From NCBI RefSeq assembly GCF_003130075.1, contig NZ_NRCW01000004.1:238974-302973 (forward strand): DNA of 64,000 nt, written 5' to 3'. Numbering within the stretch: position 1 is the first letter of the stretch; the number at the start of each line of letters is the position of its first letter. Below the pieces are notes generated by a model that saw nothing but the letters and a program-made list of their open reading frames with translations, made no database searches and was not told where the DNA came from. The translations under genes were made by a program, and so were the position numbers. Positions 18,228 through 29,272 of the stretch are shown piece by piece. This DNA is from Aggregatibacter segnis. Its GTDB lineage: Bacteria > Pseudomonadota > Gammaproteobacteria > Enterobacterales > Pasteurellaceae.

Positions 18228-19182
18228 GCCAACCCTTCTTATTTAACGGATCCAAAATAAAGATTAAGCTTTCAGATGCCACTTTAATGACAATAATACA
18301 AAGCCCGATAGTAATGATGCCGGCTGAAATACTGTTGTAGTCTTGCTGTGTGACGGCATCAATTAACCAACGCCCGATTCCCGGCCAACCTAAGGTGTTT
18401 TCAACCAACATACATTGTGTAATCACCAACGTAAATAAACGGGTGGTGTGAGGAATTAACAAAGGCAAGGTGTTGCGTAAAACGTATTTACGTAACACGC
18501 TAAATTTCGACCAACCTCGCGTGGAAGCAACTTTAACGTAGTTTTGCTGGAAGATAAATTCAGCTCGTTGTTGCACTAAATGTACGATTTCCATGGTGGG
18601 TAAAATGGTTAAAACTAAAGTCGGTAATGCCAAGTGTTGCAAAACGTTTTGGATGATTTTAATTCGATAAGGGGCTTCAACAAACCAAACGTCAATAATT
18701 GGGAAACCGCTAATCGGCTTGATTTCATAAAGTAAATTGTATTGCCCGATAGCAGAAATTTCCCACGCATTAATTGCAGAAAAGTACAGTAAAATCGGCG
18801 CAATCCAAAATACCGGCAAGGAGAGGCCAACAGCAGACAAAGTGCGGATGGTTTTTCCGATAAAATTAGCGGGATAAATTGCACCGATGAGCCCAAGGGG
18901 AATACCAAATAATGTTGCCAGTAAAATGGCACAAAAACAGAGTTCTAGTGTTGGCGGTAATACAGTAAAAATTGTCGATTTAAGGGCTTCACCACCGTTA
19001 TAGCTGATGCCTAAGTCACCTTGGATAAGGCGCACCAAATAATGAAAATACCCATTGTAAAAGTGCGGTGTCATTAATTCGGCATTAAGCGGATCCTGCA
19101 TCAAAATCAGGTAACTGATTAATGTTAAGATCAGGAACGTTAAAACGAGAAAAACACATTGTCGAATCAGAGAATTAAACAT
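18217..19182 (-). CDS. sapB: SapB, permease of the Sap peptide transporter
   Basis: A 321-residue DppB/OppB-class permease: N-terminal membrane helix, a periplasmic region and five further segments, with the EAA loop around ASTRGWSKFSVLRKYVLRN. Start and sapA stop overlap in TAATG, so the two are translationally coupled. Confidence 0.95.
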   Translation of the reverse strand: MFNSLIRQCVFLVLTFLILTLISYLILMQDPLNAELMTPHFYNGYFHYLVRLIQGDLGISYNGGEALKSTIFTVLPPTLELCFCAILLATLFGIPLGLIGAIYPANFIGKTIRTLSAVGLSLPVFWIAPILLYFSAINAWEISAIGQYNLLYEIKPISGFPIIDVWFVEAPYRIKIIQNVLQHLALPTLVLTILPTMEIVHLVQQRAEFIFQQNYVKVASTRGWSKFSVLRKYVLRNTLPLLIPHTTRLFTLVITQCMLVENTLGWPGIGRWLIDAVTQQDYNSISAGIITIGLCIIVIKVASESLIFILDPLNKKGWHAR

Positions 19183-20876
19183 TACTTGTGTCCTTTTCGT
19201 AGTGATAGCGTCGAGAAGTTCAAGGTACCGAAAGGCGTCATCTCAATATTTTGTACGCGCCCATTGGCAACCAAAACCCGTTTGACGTTTGCAATAGGGA
19301 TGATCGGCAATTCCGACAAAATTAATTCTTGCGCTTGGTTGTAAGCTTCGGAGCGAATCTGTTGATTGGAACTATCTAATGCACTATCCATGATGTTATC
19401 GAAGTGTTCGTTGCACCAGTTGGATAAATTGGTGATTTCGTTTGAGGTGCTACAACTTAAAATCGGGCGCATAAAACTGTCGGGATCTAAATTTCCCCCG
19501 AGCCAACCGGTTAAAATCATGTCGTAGTCTTCAGATTTATTATGTAATTGCTCAATTAAAAATGTCCGGGTGACTGGACGAATATTCACGTCAACGCCGG
19601 CATTCGCAAGATCTGATTTAATTAATTCCGCCATTTTAAGCGGAGCCGGGTTATATACCTGTTCTTCGTTAATCACCCACATCGTCAGGCTTAATTTTTT
19701 ATCTTGTAACACTTGTTTGGCTTTCAATGGCATGAAGTCATGCTCAAAATCCGGCGTATTCACACTTGAAGCCCAAGAAATATTCGGAATGATATTATTC
19801 GCCACCGTTGCCGTATTGTGATAAATCGTTTTAATAATTCTTTTACGATTAATGGCTTGAGAGATGGCGTGTCGCAATGCCGGATCTTGTATTGCCGCTT
19901 TTTGGAAATTAAACGCCAAATATGCCAAATTCATGCCCTCAACACTTTTCATATAATAGCGTTCGTCATTTTCTTTCAGTAATCCTAGTTGGCTAACTTC
20001 CGGATAAGACGAAATTTGGCATTCACCGTTAAAAAATTTCACCAAACGCCCAGTACGATCTGCAGATAAATCAATCAGAATGTCATGAATTTTAGCTTCT
20101 TTTTTCCAATAGTCTTCGTTTTTTTCTAAACGCACATATTGATTGCGGAAATAGTTTTTGACTTTATACGGGCCGGTGCCGACAGGCAAGGTATCCAGTT
20201 GCACTAAATTATCATCGGCATTGAGCTGTACGGCATATTCTTGCGAGAAAATAATCGCGTATTGACTTGCTAAGTGAGACAAAATGGAAGCATCAGGTTT
20301 GAATAAGGTAATCTCTACCGTATGCGGATTGATGGCTTTCACCGATTCAATTTTTTGGTTTAGCTTAATGCTTTCAAAATAAGGAAAGCGCACCTTTTTC
20401 GCCTGTTCATGGAAAATACGATATTGCGGATTTTTATAGCTGACGGAGGTTTGTTCTAACGTCGGTAAATAAGTCTCATAACCTAACACCCGATTGAGCG
20501 AAAACACGACATCATCCGCATTAAAATCGCGGGTCGGTTTAAACCAATCTGTCTGATGGAATTTAATCCCGCGGCGCAAATGAATGGTAATCACCTTGCC
20601 ATCGGGCGAAAGCGAGTAAGATTGTGCCAATACAGGGATTGGCTCGGCAGCCATGTTCGAAATTTCAAACAGTTTATTGTAAATCTGCTCTGTCACCACG
20701 TTCATACTGGTTCCCGCATCCGCTGTTTGTGGATTAAAGGAAAAGCCGGAAGCATGCGTGCAATAAATCAATCCGTTATCGGTGAGTTCTTCAGGCACGC
20801 GCGGTGCCGCCGTTGCAGAATCCACCGCAAAAGCAAACAAACAAACGGGCGCAAGGATTTTTTTATACAACATCAT
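19182..20876 (-). CDS. sapA: SapA, periplasmic peptide-binding protein
   Basis: A 564-residue family 5 solute-binding protein and first gene of the sap operon. Signal peptide (about 1-23, ending TAAAP), then domains with FSLNRVLGYE, TLPVGTGPYKVKNYF and ALRHAISQAINRKRI, as in DppA/OppA relatives. In H. influenzae SapA binds antimicrobial peptides and haem in the periplasm. The start has tandem ATGs and only a weak ribosome site. The 218 bases to the divergent ycjX carry one USS (20976) and presumably both promoters. Confidence 0.95.
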   Translation of the reverse strand: MMLYKKILAPVCLFAFAVDSATAAPRVPEELTDNGLIYCTHASGFSFNPQTADAGTSMNVVTEQIYNKLFEISNMAAEPIPVLAQSYSLSPDGKVITIHLRRGIKFHQTDWFKPTRDFNADDVVFSLNRVLGYETYLPTLEQTSVSYKNPQYRIFHEQAKKVRFPYFESIKLNQKIESVKAINPHTVEITLFKPDASILSHLASQYAIIFSQEYAVQLNADDNLVQLDTLPVGTGPYKVKNYFRNQYVRLEKNEDYWKKEAKIHDILIDLSADRTGRLVKFFNGECQISSYPEVSQLGLLKENDERYYMKSVEGMNLAYLAFNFQKAAIQDPALRHAISQAINRKRIIKTIYHNTATVANNIIPNISWASSVNTPDFEHDFMPLKAKQVLQDKKLSLTMWVINEEQVYNPAPLKMAELIKSDLANAGVDVNIRPVTRTFLIEQLHNKSEDYDMILTGWLGGNLDPDSFMRPILSCSTSNEITNLSNWCNEHFDNIMDSALDSSNQQIRSEAYNQAQELILSELPIIPIANVKRVLVANGRVQNIEMTPFGTLNFSTLSLRKGHK

Positions 20877-21094
20877 AAACGGATCAACAGGCTAAAAATG
20901 AATGCCAAATTGTAAGATATATTCCGTGGATATTCTAGCGAATCTGCCACTTCTGGAAATTTGTCGCCCAAAATGACCGCACTTTTCTTCCATTATTTCC
21001 TTAATCCCAAGCAAATTAAGCTCATCTTCATTTTTTCGGTATAATATCGTCCATTATCTATGTCATATAGCCTTAATCATAAAGAACGGAAACT

Positions 21095-22501
21095 ATGCTA
21101 AATCATCTGCAAAAAGAATTAAATGAACTGGTTAATCGCGGTTTGGATCGTACATTACGCATTGCCGTGACGGGGTTGAGTCGAAGTGGGAAAACCGCTT
21201 TTATTACGAGTTTAATTAATCAGTTGTTACACATTAATCGCGTCGATAATAGCCATCTTCCCTTGTTTGATGCGGCACGCCGACATGGCATTATTGCGGC
21301 AAAACGTATTCCGCAATTGGATTTGTCCGTTCCTCGTTTTGATTATGAAGGCAATCTTAACGCATTGTCTCAGCAACCACCGAAGTGGCCACAGTCCACC
21401 AAAGGCGTAAGTGAAACACGTCTGGCGATTCGTTATCAGCGCAGTGGCGGTTTGTTACGTCATGTGAAAGAAAAGGGGACGTTGTATCTGGATATTTTTG
21501 ATTATCCAGGAGAGTGGTTGTTGGATTTGCCGTTGTTGGATTTGGATTTTCAGCAATGGTCGCTAGAATTGCAACGACAGCTTAATTCAACGCATCTGAA
21601 ATTAGCGCAAAACTGGTTGGAAAAAGCTCAAAACGTGAATTTAACCGCGCCGGCGGATGAGGATATTTTGGCGCAGCTTGCCAAGGATTACACCGATTAT
21701 TTATGGCAATGTAAACAGCACGGCTTGCATTTTATTCAGCCGGGACGATTTGTATTGCCCGGTGAGCTGGAAGGGGCACCGGCTTTGCAATTTTTCCCCT
21801 TATTGCATCTAACCGAATCACAATGGCAACAATTGAAGAATGAAGCGAAAGAAAACAGCTATTTTGCAGTGTTGCAAAAACGCTACGATTATTACCGTCG
21901 GCACATTGTGAAAGATTTTTATCAACAGTATTTTTCCACTTTTGATCGGCAAGTGATTTTGGCGGATTGCTTAACGCCGCTGAATCACAGTCGCGAAGCG
22001 TTTGAGGACATGCAATTAGCGTTACATCAATTGTTTCGCAATTTTCATTACGGCAAACGTAATTTTTTGAACCGTCTTTTTTTGCCGAAAATCGATAAAT
22101 TGATGTTTATCGCCACCAAAGCAGATCATATCACCACCGATCAGTTGCCGAATTTGGTCAGCCTCATGCGCCAGTTAGTACAGGAAGGCGGGCGTTACGT
22201 GGAGTTTGCCGATATTGCTACCGATTACACCGCCATTGCGTCTATTCGGGCAACGCAACAGATGGTGGTAAATCAACATGGTCGTCAATTTAAAGCCATT
22301 CAAGGCGTGCGGAGTAGCGATTTGCAAAAAGTCACGCTTTATCCCGGCAGTGTGCCGAGTAAATTGCCGAGTGCTGATTTTTGGCAAGATCAAAAATTTG
22401 AATTTGATCAGTTTGAACCGCGCCGTTTAGAACAAGGCGAAAACATACCGCACTTACGAATGGATGCCGTGTTGCAATTTTTACTGGGCAATAAGTTATA
22501 A
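21095..22501 (+). CDS. ycjX: YcjX-family P-loop protein
   Basis: A 468-residue DUF463 protein with Walker A GLSRSGKT (27-34) and LDIFDYPGEWLLDLPLL as probable switch/Walker B region. In E. coli ycjX belongs to the phage-shock (Psp) regulon together with ycjF, but no pspA-E genes are present here. Biochemical function is unknown; it may act as a GTPase at the membrane under envelope stress. ycjF begins 14 bases downstream, so they form an operon. Confidence 0.9.
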   Translation: MLNHLQKELNELVNRGLDRTLRIAVTGLSRSGKTAFITSLINQLLHINRVDNSHLPLFDAARRHGIIAAKRIPQLDLSVPRFDYEGNLNALSQQPPKWPQSTKGVSETRLAIRYQRSGGLLRHVKEKGTLYLDIFDYPGEWLLDLPLLDLDFQQWSLELQRQLNSTHLKLAQNWLEKAQNVNLTAPADEDILAQLAKDYTDYLWQCKQHGLHFIQPGRFVLPGELEGAPALQFFPLLHLTESQWQQLKNEAKENSYFAVLQKRYDYYRRHIVKDFYQQYFSTFDRQVILADCLTPLNHSREAFEDMQLALHQLFRNFHYGKRNFLNRLFLPKIDKLMFIATKADHITTDQLPNLVSLMRQLVQEGGRYVEFADIATDYTAIASIRATQQMVVNQHGRQFKAIQGVRSSDLQKVTLYPGSVPSKLPSADFWQDQKFEFDQFEPRRLEQGENIPHLRMDAVLQFLLGNKL

Positions 22502-22515
22502 CAGGAGCAAGCAGA

Positions 22516-23595
22516 ATGGAAAAAATGATTTTTAGTCAACAGGAGCTGGTTGAACAACAGGATGCTTTCATCGCCAAGCAGGAATTTCATGAAAACCAAG
22601 CTGTGCCAGATACAGATGCAGACAATGTGCCGTTGGAAGGTGAATTGTTAGAAGCGCAATTTGAGCAAAGTGTTCAACCGCCACCACGTTGGTGGAAACG
22701 AGCTCTGATTGGAACCGCACTTTTATTTTTTACTGCGACAGTAGCGCAGTCCGTGCAATGGCTGGTGGATACTTGGCAGCAAAATCAATGGATCTATTTT
22801 GCCTTTTCCTTGGTGTTATGTTTGGCGGTGTTACTTGGTATTTCTGCCATCATCGGAGAATGGCGACGTTTGGTGAAGTTGCGTAAGCGGGGTGAAATGC
22901 AGCATCAAAGCCGCGAATGGCTGGAAAGTGCGGTCGTTTTTCACGGTGAATTTCCTGCGGCAACCCATCAACAAGCGATTGAATTGTGTGAGCAAATGGG
23001 CAAATTAATGAAACTGGACGCGCAACAAGGGGATTTGGCGAAGTGGCGTCAGCAAATAAACGAATCTTATTCCGTGCCGGAAGTATTACATTTGTTCAGC
23101 CAAAATGTATTGCTCCCTTTTGATAAACAGGCCAAAAAATTGATTAACAAAGCAACGACGGAGTCGGCAGCATTGGTGGTGATTAGTCCGTTGGCGTTGG
23201 CAGATATGTTTTTTATTGCTTGGCGCAACATCCGTTTGGTCAACCAAATTGCACGGCTTTATGGCATTGAATTGGGCTATGTTAGCCGCCTTCGGTTGTT
23301 GCGCATGGTATTGGTAAATATGGCTTTTGCCGGGGCGACAGAATTGATTCAAGATCTTGGCGTGAATTGGCTTTCGCAAGATCTCACTGCCAAACTTTCT
23401 GTCCGTGCCGCACAGGGCATTGGCGTTGGATTGTTGACGGCGCGATTGGGTATTAAAGCCATGGAATTTTGTCGCCCGTTGGCATTTGAGGCGAATGAAA
23501 AACCGCGTTTATCTCACATTCACAAAGAATTATTGAGTCATCTTGGCACGAGTATTTTTGATAACTTGAACGTGAAGCAAAAAGATAAGGTGTAA
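22516..23595 (+). CDS. ycjF: YcjF-family inner-membrane protein
   Basis: A 359-residue DUF697 (TIGR01620-type) membrane protein. An acidic N-terminal tail (1-60) precedes two hydrophobic helices (about 67-88 and 95-118), then a soluble helical region and a C-terminal DUF697 section with glycine-rich helices (AAQGIGVGLLTARLGIKAMEFC). Partner of YcjX; function unknown. GGAGCAAGCAGA lies just upstream of the start. Confidence 0.9.
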   Translation: MEKMIFSQQELVEQQDAFIAKQEFHENQAVPDTDADNVPLEGELLEAQFEQSVQPPPRWWKRALIGTALLFFTATVAQSVQWLVDTWQQNQWIYFAFSLVLCLAVLLGISAIIGEWRRLVKLRKRGEMQHQSREWLESAVVFHGEFPAATHQQAIELCEQMGKLMKLDAQQGDLAKWRQQINESYSVPEVLHLFSQNVLLPFDKQAKKLINKATTESAALVVISPLALADMFFIAWRNIRLVNQIARLYGIELGYVSRLRLLRMVLVNMAFAGATELIQDLGVNWLSQDLTAKLSVRAAQGIGVGLLTARLGIKAMEFCRPLAFEANEKPRLSHIHKELLSHLGTSIFDNLNVKQKDKV

Positions 23596-23697
23596 ACTGT
23601 AAATAAAACTTGCCAAAGTGGTTGGCGATTTTTTGTTGTAACGGTATCATGACAACCGTTTTCTATTGAATGTGCTTTTTACTTCTCGAGGCTTCCT

Positions 23698-24657
23698 ATG
23701 GCAACGTCTAAAAATACTGATGCTTTTTCTCATATCGTGACGCGAAATCCGCAAATGCAGGACATTATCGCCAAAGCGAAAAAATTTGCTTTATTAGATG
23801 CGCCATTATTGATTCAAGGGGAAACCGGCACGGGAAAAGATGTGATTGCCAAAGCTTGCCATGATTTTAGTGCGCGTCGGAATAAGGAATTTCTTGCGGT
23901 GAATTGCGCCGGTATTCCGGGAGAAGATGCGGAAACGGAAATGTTCGGGCGACGCAATAAAGATGGCGAATTTATCGGTTTTTTTGAATATGCGGATGGC
24001 GGCACGGTGTTGTTGGACGGGGTGGAGGAGTTGCCCTTAACCTTACAGGCAAAGTTGCTGCGTTTTTTGAGTGACGGCACCTTTCGTCGCGTGGGCGAGG
24101 AAGAGGAACATTACGCCAATGTTCGCGTCATTTGCACCACACAACAGCCACTACAACATTATGTAGAACAAGGCAAAATGCGCAGTGATTTATTTCATCG
24201 ATTAAATGTGCTGACGTTAAACTTGCCTCGGTTGCGAGATCGCGTGGAAGATATTGAACCTCTAGCTCGTCAATTTATTCGTGAAATCAGTGAAAAACTC
24301 GCTATTTCCGCACCGCACTTTGCTGCTGAATTTTTATATTATCTTCAACAATATCCTTGGTTCGGCAACATTCGTGAACTCTATAATGCCTTGTACCGCG
24401 CGGTTTCCTTAACAAAAGACAATCAGTTACATATTGAGGATCTAGGTTTGGAAACATCGGTCTCTGCATCGCAAGAGATGAATGGCTTGATGATGGAAGG
24501 TGCAACCTTAGAGGAAATAGTGGGGCGATTTGAAGCGGCAGTGCTGACCAAATTTTATGCCCAATACCCGAGTTCCCGAAAACTTGCCGCGCGCTTGGGT
24601 GTTTCCCACACGGCAATCGCGAATAAATTACGCCAATACGGGATTGGCAAATCCTAG
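23698..24657 (+). CDS. tyrR: TyrR-like regulator, short form
   Basis: A 319-residue AAA+ and helix-turn-helix regulator. Walker A GETGTGKD (41-48), Walker [12 protein letters not shown] and a C-terminal HTH (about 293-317, [20 protein letters not shown]) as in E. coli TyrR (513 residues). The ACT and PAS domains that sense aromatic amino acids in the E. coli protein are missing; the H. influenzae protein is similarly short. The GAFTGA loop needed for sigma54 is replaced by GEFIGF, in keeping with action at sigma70 promoters. Its stop codon overlaps that of hflX by four bases. Confidence 0.88.
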   Translation: MATSKNTDAFSHIVTRNPQMQDIIAKAKKFALLDAPLLIQGETGTGKDVIAKACHDFSARRNKEFLAVNCAGIPGEDAETEMFGRRNKDGEFIGFFEYADGGTVLLDGVEELPLTLQAKLLRFLSDGTFRRVGEEEEHYANVRVICTTQQPLQHYVEQGKMRSDLFHRLNVLTLNLPRLRDRVEDIEPLARQFIREISEKLAISAPHFAAEFLYYLQQYPWFGNIRELYNALYRAVSLTKDNQLHIEDLGLETSVSASQEMNGLMMEGATLEEIVGRFEAAVLTKFYAQYPSSRKLAARLGVSHTAIANKLRQYGIGKS

Positions 24658-26051
24658 TCTTTTTCTGGCTGAATTGGGTTGAATGTCTCAAGTGTCGGAA
24701 AACGTTTAACCAGTTTCAGCCATTCTGTTTTTTCAAGACGAATACTTAATAAAAATTCACCATATTCACTGATTTCTTCTTTTTCCACGCAATTGAGTTC
24801 ATACAGCGCATGACGAATTTTTCCTTCCGATGGTGAAAGTTGAAGCGGAAATTGGAGAATATAGTCTGTTAAACGAACACGAATAGCTTCCAATAAAAGT
24901 TCAAGGCCATCTGCAGAATTAGCCGAAATATAGACCGCACTTGGCTGGTGTTTTTCATCGTATTCGATGTGCGGCGTTACGTTTTCTAGTTGATCGATTT
25001 TGTTGTACACCAATAATCGTGGCACATCTTGTGCACCGATTTCTTCAAGAACGTGATTCACCGCCTCGATATTTTCTAATTTTCGGGGATCGGCGCAATC
25101 AACCACGTGGAGCAATAATGCGGCTTCGGTGGTTTCCTGTAAGGTGGATTTGAAGGCGGAAATTAAATCGTGGGGCAAATCCCGTAGAAAGCCTACCGTG
25201 TCCGCCAAAATCGTTGTGCCGACATCTTTTAAACTGAGTCGACGCAATGTGGGATCGAGCGTAGCAAATAACTGATCCGCCGCATACACATTGGCAGAGG
25301 TCAATAAATTAAATAGGGTAGATTTTCCGGCATTAGTGTAACCCACTAAAGAAATAGTCGGGATATCTGCTTTTTGGCGCGTTTGACGATTCTGATTACG
25401 TTGCTTGGCGACTTTTTCCAAGCGATTTTGTAACTGGTTGATACGCACTTTTATTAAACGGCGGTCGGTTTCCAGTTGAGTTTCACCGGGGCCACGCAAC
25501 CCCACCGCACCTTTTTGTTGATCTAACCCGGTTTTACGGCGCACCAAACGTGTGGCGAGGTGTTTTAACTGGGCCAGTTCCACTTGTAATTTCCCTTCGT
25601 GAGAGCGGGCGCGTTGAGCGAAAATATCTAAAATTAAGCCGTTGCGATCGACTACGCGACAATCACACAAGCTTTCTAGATTACGGGCTTGTGCAGGCGT
25701 TAACGTATGATTTACTAAAATTAAATCGGCTTGGTATTGTTTGACCGCATCGGCAATTTCTTCCGCTTTGCCTTGCCCAACAAAATATTTAGCTTGTGGC
25801 GAACTGCGGCTACCAGTGATGACGGTGAGAATATGTGCTTGAGCAGATTTGGCGAGGAGTTGAAATTCGTTTAAATCGTCTACATTTTTCTGCCCCTCAA
25901 AAAAACAGTGAACGATAATGGCATTATTCAATGCGTGATGTTCATTTTTTTGGGGATTTTCAGACGCAAAAAGTGCGGTGGAAATTTCCGCAGAATCCAC
26001 CGCACTTTCAGTTAAACTTTCTTGAGTTAAATTATCGAGTAAATTAGCCAA
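24654..26051 (-). CDS. hflX: Ribosome-associated GTPase HflX
   Basis: HflX binds the 50S subunit and splits stalled or hibernating ribosomes after heat stress. The 465-residue protein has the N-terminal HflX domain, a basic coiled coil (about 155-225, [12 protein letters not shown]), and the GTPase domain with G1 GYTNAGKS (237-244), [10 protein letters not shown] and NKID. It is about 40 residues longer than the E. coli protein; the N-terminal extension is coded largely by an inverted USS pair (25971-26007). It follows hfq by 14 bases. hflK and hflC do not follow, unlike in E. coli. Confidence 0.95.
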   Translation of the reverse strand: MANLLDNLTQESLTESAVDSAEISTALFASENPQKNEHHALNNAIIVHCFFEGQKNVDDLNEFQLLAKSAQAHILTVITGSRSSPQAKYFVGQGKAEEIADAVKQYQADLILVNHTLTPAQARNLESLCDCRVVDRNGLILDIFAQRARSHEGKLQVELAQLKHLATRLVRRKTGLDQQKGAVGLRGPGETQLETDRRLIKVRINQLQNRLEKVAKQRNQNRQTRQKADIPTISLVGYTNAGKSTLFNLLTSANVYAADQLFATLDPTLRRLSLKDVGTTILADTVGFLRDLPHDLISAFKSTLQETTEAALLLHVVDCADPRKLENIEAVNHVLEEIGAQDVPRLLVYNKIDQLENVTPHIEYDEKHQPSAVYISANSADGLELLLEAIRVRLTDYILQFPLQLSPSEGKIRHALYELNCVEKEEISEYGEFLLSIRLEKTEWLKLVKRFPTLETFNPIQPEKD

Positions 26052-26065
26052 TATTTTCAGCTTTG

Positions 26066-26362
26066 TTATTCTGCTTGAGCATCAATATTATTTTCTACAG
26101 AAGGAGTTTCCTGTTGTTGCACTTGGTGTTGTTGCTGTTGGTTCGCATTGTGATGCGCGACAGAACGTGCCGGAACAACAGTTGAAATTGCGTGTTTATA
26201 AACCATTTGATTTACCGTGTTCTTCAACAAAATCACGAATTGGTCAAACGATTCGATTTGCCCTTGTAATTTGATACCGTTTACTAAATAGATTGAAACG
26301 GGAATGCGTTCACGACGTAATGCATTCAAGTAAGGATCTTGTAGAGATTGTCCTTTTGCCAT
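26066..26362 (-). CDS. hfq: RNA chaperone Hfq
   Basis: A 98-residue Sm-like hexameric RNA chaperone that pairs small RNAs with mRNAs. The Sm1 and Sm2 motifs are intact ([29 protein letters not shown]). The tail from about residue 72 is Gln-rich and ends in acidic residues (NNIDAQAE), which is thought to auto-inhibit. AAGGAAAG precedes the ATG. The 115-base gap to miaA carries an ATACAG-CAAG-CTGTAT inverted repeat (26403-26418), possibly a control element. Confidence 0.98.
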   Translation of the reverse strand: MAKGQSLQDPYLNALRRERIPVSIYLVNGIKLQGQIESFDQFVILLKNTVNQMVYKHAISTVVPARSVAHHNANQQQQHQVQQQETPSVENNIDAQAE

Positions 26363-26477
26363 TTTTCTTTCCTTCTTTTTGTAAAAATGATGAATTAAAA
26401 CAATACAGCAAGCTGTATGCCTCCGCGAATCAATATAGCAACAATTATATTGAAAGTCACTAGGCGCAATCTGTGTT

Positions 26478-27422
26478 TTACGCTTTCGTTGAAACCGATG
26501 TTAATACTTTTTCAAGGGCTTGAGCTGGTTGCAAACTATCCAACCATTGAATCGGTGATGTCCAACCACGTAGCCAAGTGATTTGGCGTTTTGCTAATTG
26601 GCGGGTTGCGCAGATACCACGAAAAACCATCTCATCGTGGTCATAATCACCGCGTAAATATTCCCACATTTGTCGATAACCCACACAGCGAATAGACGGC
26701 AGGTTCTCGTTTAAGTCAGAACGACGATACAATTTTTCGACCTCTTGCTGAAAACCAAGTTCAATCATTTTGTGAAAACGTTGCTCAATTCGAAGATGTA
26801 AGACCTCTCGTTGCTCCGGTGCAATCGCAAATTGCAGAATGTCATACGGCAAGGCCTCGCCTTTTTGTGCCGTTAATTCCGTTAAGGTCTTACCAGTTAA
26901 ATAAAAGACTTCTAATGCGCGGTTAATCCGTTGCGAGTCGTTCGGGTTAATGCGTTGTGCTGAAATCGGATCGATTTTACTGAGTTCTTGATGTAATCCA
27001 CCCCAACCGATAAGTGCTGCTTTTGCCTCAATTTCCGACCGCACTTTTTCGTCTGCGGAGGGAAGGGGCGACAGACCTTCCAATAAGGCTTTGTAATACA
27101 ACATTGTGCCACCCACCAATAAGGGGATTTTGCCTTGTGCGCTAATCTCTTGCATTTCGCGTAAAGCATCTGTGCGGAAATTTGCCGCAGAATAACTTTC
27201 TGCCGGATCACAAATATCAATTAAACGATGAGGTGCCAGTGCCAGTTCGGCTTTTGAGGGTTTCGCCGTGCCAATGTCCATGCCGCGATAAATCAGGGCA
27301 GAATCCACACTGATGACTTCGACGGGTAATTGTTGGCGCAACTGAATCGCCAAATCCGTTTTGCCGGAGGCAGTAGGCCCCATTAAAAAAATCGCTAAAG
27401 GTTTGTGTTCTAAATGCTGCAT
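26478..27422 (-). CDS. miaA: tRNA dimethylallyltransferase
   Basis: MiaA adds a dimethylallyl group to N6 of A37 in tRNAs reading codons that begin with U, the first step towards ms2i6A. The 314-residue protein has the P-loop GPTASGKT (15-22), [16 protein letters not shown] and the insertion with [12 protein letters not shown]. It begins two bases after the end of mutL and is followed by hfq. Confidence 0.97.
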   Translation of the reverse strand: MQHLEHKPLAIFLMGPTASGKTDLAIQLRQQLPVEVISVDSALIYRGMDIGTAKPSKAELALAPHRLIDICDPAESYSAANFRTDALREMQEISAQGKIPLLVGGTMLYYKALLEGLSPLPSADEKVRSEIEAKAALIGWGGLHQELSKIDPISAQRINPNDSQRINRALEVFYLTGKTLTELTAQKGEALPYDILQFAIAPEQREVLHLRIEQRFHKMIELGFQQEVEKLYRRSDLNENLPSIRCVGYRQMWEYLRGDYDHDEMVFRGICATRQLAKRQITWLRGWTSPIQWLDSLQPAQALEKVLTSVSTKA

Positions 27423-27424
27423 AG

Positions 27425-29272
27425 TTAGCGGGCTAATTGAGTTAAATAAGGCTGCCAGTCAATTTCTACCAGTAAATCTAACAGGCGAATTTGCTGCTGC
27501 TTCGCGAGTAACTGTTCGGTTTCGGTCAGTAAATTTACCGCATCGGCAAGCACGGTGATTGGCGTTGAGGCTAAAGGTGCCAAAAGTGCGGTCAAAAATT
27601 CAGGTAAATTTTCGAAAGATTGATTTAATAACGAAACAATCATGTGTTGTAAGTTTTGTTGGCGCAAATGTGCCGATACTTTTTGTAACGTAATTTTATG
27701 TTGCGCCGCCTCTTCCATAAAAACAAAGCCGATTTGCTCGAAAAAGGCTTTTTGTTGAAGCCATGCCTGCCATTGTGCATCGGATAAACGGAAAATAATC
27801 GGAATCAACAATGGTTGAGAGGTTGGCACCAAAGTTAAATTCAGCGTTTGTTTGAGTTGTTGCAAACGCGCAAGCGAGAGCAAATAAAAACGTTGTTCTT
27901 GCTGTAACAACAAGGCTTCATGTTGAATTAATGCAAGGGCGTGCAAGAAATTGGTATGCGGTTTTTTAACTTCCGTTACGCTGGTTTGCATGGTTGTGGA
28001 AGAATCTGCCCACAATGCTTGATGGGCTTTTAACACGCTTGGTGTAATTGATTCACGCGGAGACGTTTCGCCATAAAAGTGCGGTGGATTTTGCCGCTGT
28101 TTTGGTGATTCGTGATATCGGTTTTCTTGATGGACATTGGCGGAATAAGTCGCTGGTTGTGCAAATATATTTTGTCCCGCAGCCGAACGATTAGGTTTCG
28201 TATGCGTTGAAACTTCCCACACACCGGCAGGTTCTTCCACGCCACATTCTGTTGGCGGTGTATTCAACGGCATTGGCTCGGAGGCCAACGCATTGGTGAT
28301 ACCTTGGGTGATGAAATCATGTACCAAACGAGATTGCTGGAAACGCACTTCATGTTTGGTAGGATGTACGTTCACATCAACATCATTTGGATTGAGATCA
28401 ATAAACAGCACAAAAGCAGGGTATTGATCGTTGGTTAAATAGTCAGCGTAGGCTTGTCGAATGGCGTGGGTAATGATTTTATCGCGCACCATACGACCGT
28501 TTACATAACAATAATTTAAGTCATTCTGCGGGCGATGAAAGTGGGGTAATGCAACCCAACCGGACAAATGCAGATCATCGTGTTTCCAATCAATTTGCAA
28601 CGCATTCTGAATAAAATCATCCCCACAAATCGCCGCAACACGCTTTAATTTTTGTTCATTCGTGACCGCACTTTTGTATTGGCGTAATACTTTGCCATTA
28701 TGTGTAAGGGTAAAACTGATATTAAATTTGGCTAATGCAATACGGCGAATGACTTCATCAATATGAGAAAATTCGGTTTTCTCGGAACGTAAAAATTTGC
28801 GGCGGGCAGGGGTGTTAAAAAATAAATTTGCCACTTCAACCGTTGTCCCCACCGGATGGGATGCGGGTTGAATGGTGGTTTCCATGTCGCGACCTTGGGC
28901 ATAGACCTGCCAAGCTTCATTTTGTTCTGCGGTACGAGAGGTGAGAGTCAAACGGGAAACAGAACTGATGCTGGCAAGGGCTTCGCCACGGAATCCCAAA
29001 CTTAAAATGGCTTCCAAATCGGCAAGATCGGCAATTTTACTGGTGGCATGACGAGCAAGCGCTAAAGCCAATTCTTCTTTGGCGATACCAATGCCGTTGT
29101 CGCGAATCCGAATAAGGCTTGCGCCGCCGTTTTCAATATCAATTTGAATTTTATCGGCACCGGCATCCAGGCTGTTTTCCACCAATTCTTTTACCACCGA
29201 AGCAGGACGTTCTACCACTTCTCCGGCAGCAATTTGGTTGGCTAATTGTGGCGATAAAATACGTATAGTCAT
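27425..29272 (-). CDS. mutL: DNA mismatch repair protein MutL
   Basis: MutL links MutS mismatch recognition to MutH and UvrD. The 615-residue protein has the GHKL ATPase motifs: catalytic Glu in [12 protein letters not shown] (about 35), DNGIGI, and [14 protein letters not shown] variable Pro/Gln-rich linker (about 340-420) leads to the C-terminal dimerisation domain. There is no DQHAAxERI endonuclease motif, in keeping with a MutH-dependent system. ATG overlaps the amiB stop in TAATG. Confidence 0.97.
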   Translation of the reverse strand: MTIRILSPQLANQIAAGEVVERPASVVKELVENSLDAGADKIQIDIENGGASLIRIRDNGIGIAKEELALALARHATSKIADLADLEAILSLGFRGEALASISSVSRLTLTSRTAEQNEAWQVYAQGRDMETTIQPASHPVGTTVEVANLFFNTPARRKFLRSEKTEFSHIDEVIRRIALAKFNISFTLTHNGKVLRQYKSAVTNEQKLKRVAAICGDDFIQNALQIDWKHDDLHLSGWVALPHFHRPQNDLNYCYVNGRMVRDKIITHAIRQAYADYLTNDQYPAFVLFIDLNPNDVDVNVHPTKHEVRFQQSRLVHDFITQGITNALASEPMPLNTPPTECGVEEPAGVWEVSTHTKPNRSAAGQNIFAQPATYSANVHQENRYHESPKQRQNPPHFYGETSPRESITPSVLKAHQALWADSSTTMQTSVTEVKKPHTNFLHALALIQHEALLLQQEQRFYLLSLARLQQLKQTLNLTLVPTSQPLLIPIIFRLSDAQWQAWLQQKAFFEQIGFVFMEEAAQHKITLQKVSAHLRQQNLQHMIVSLLNQSFENLPEFLTALLAPLASTPITVLADAVNLLTETEQLLAKQQQIRLLDLLVEIDWQPYLTQLAR

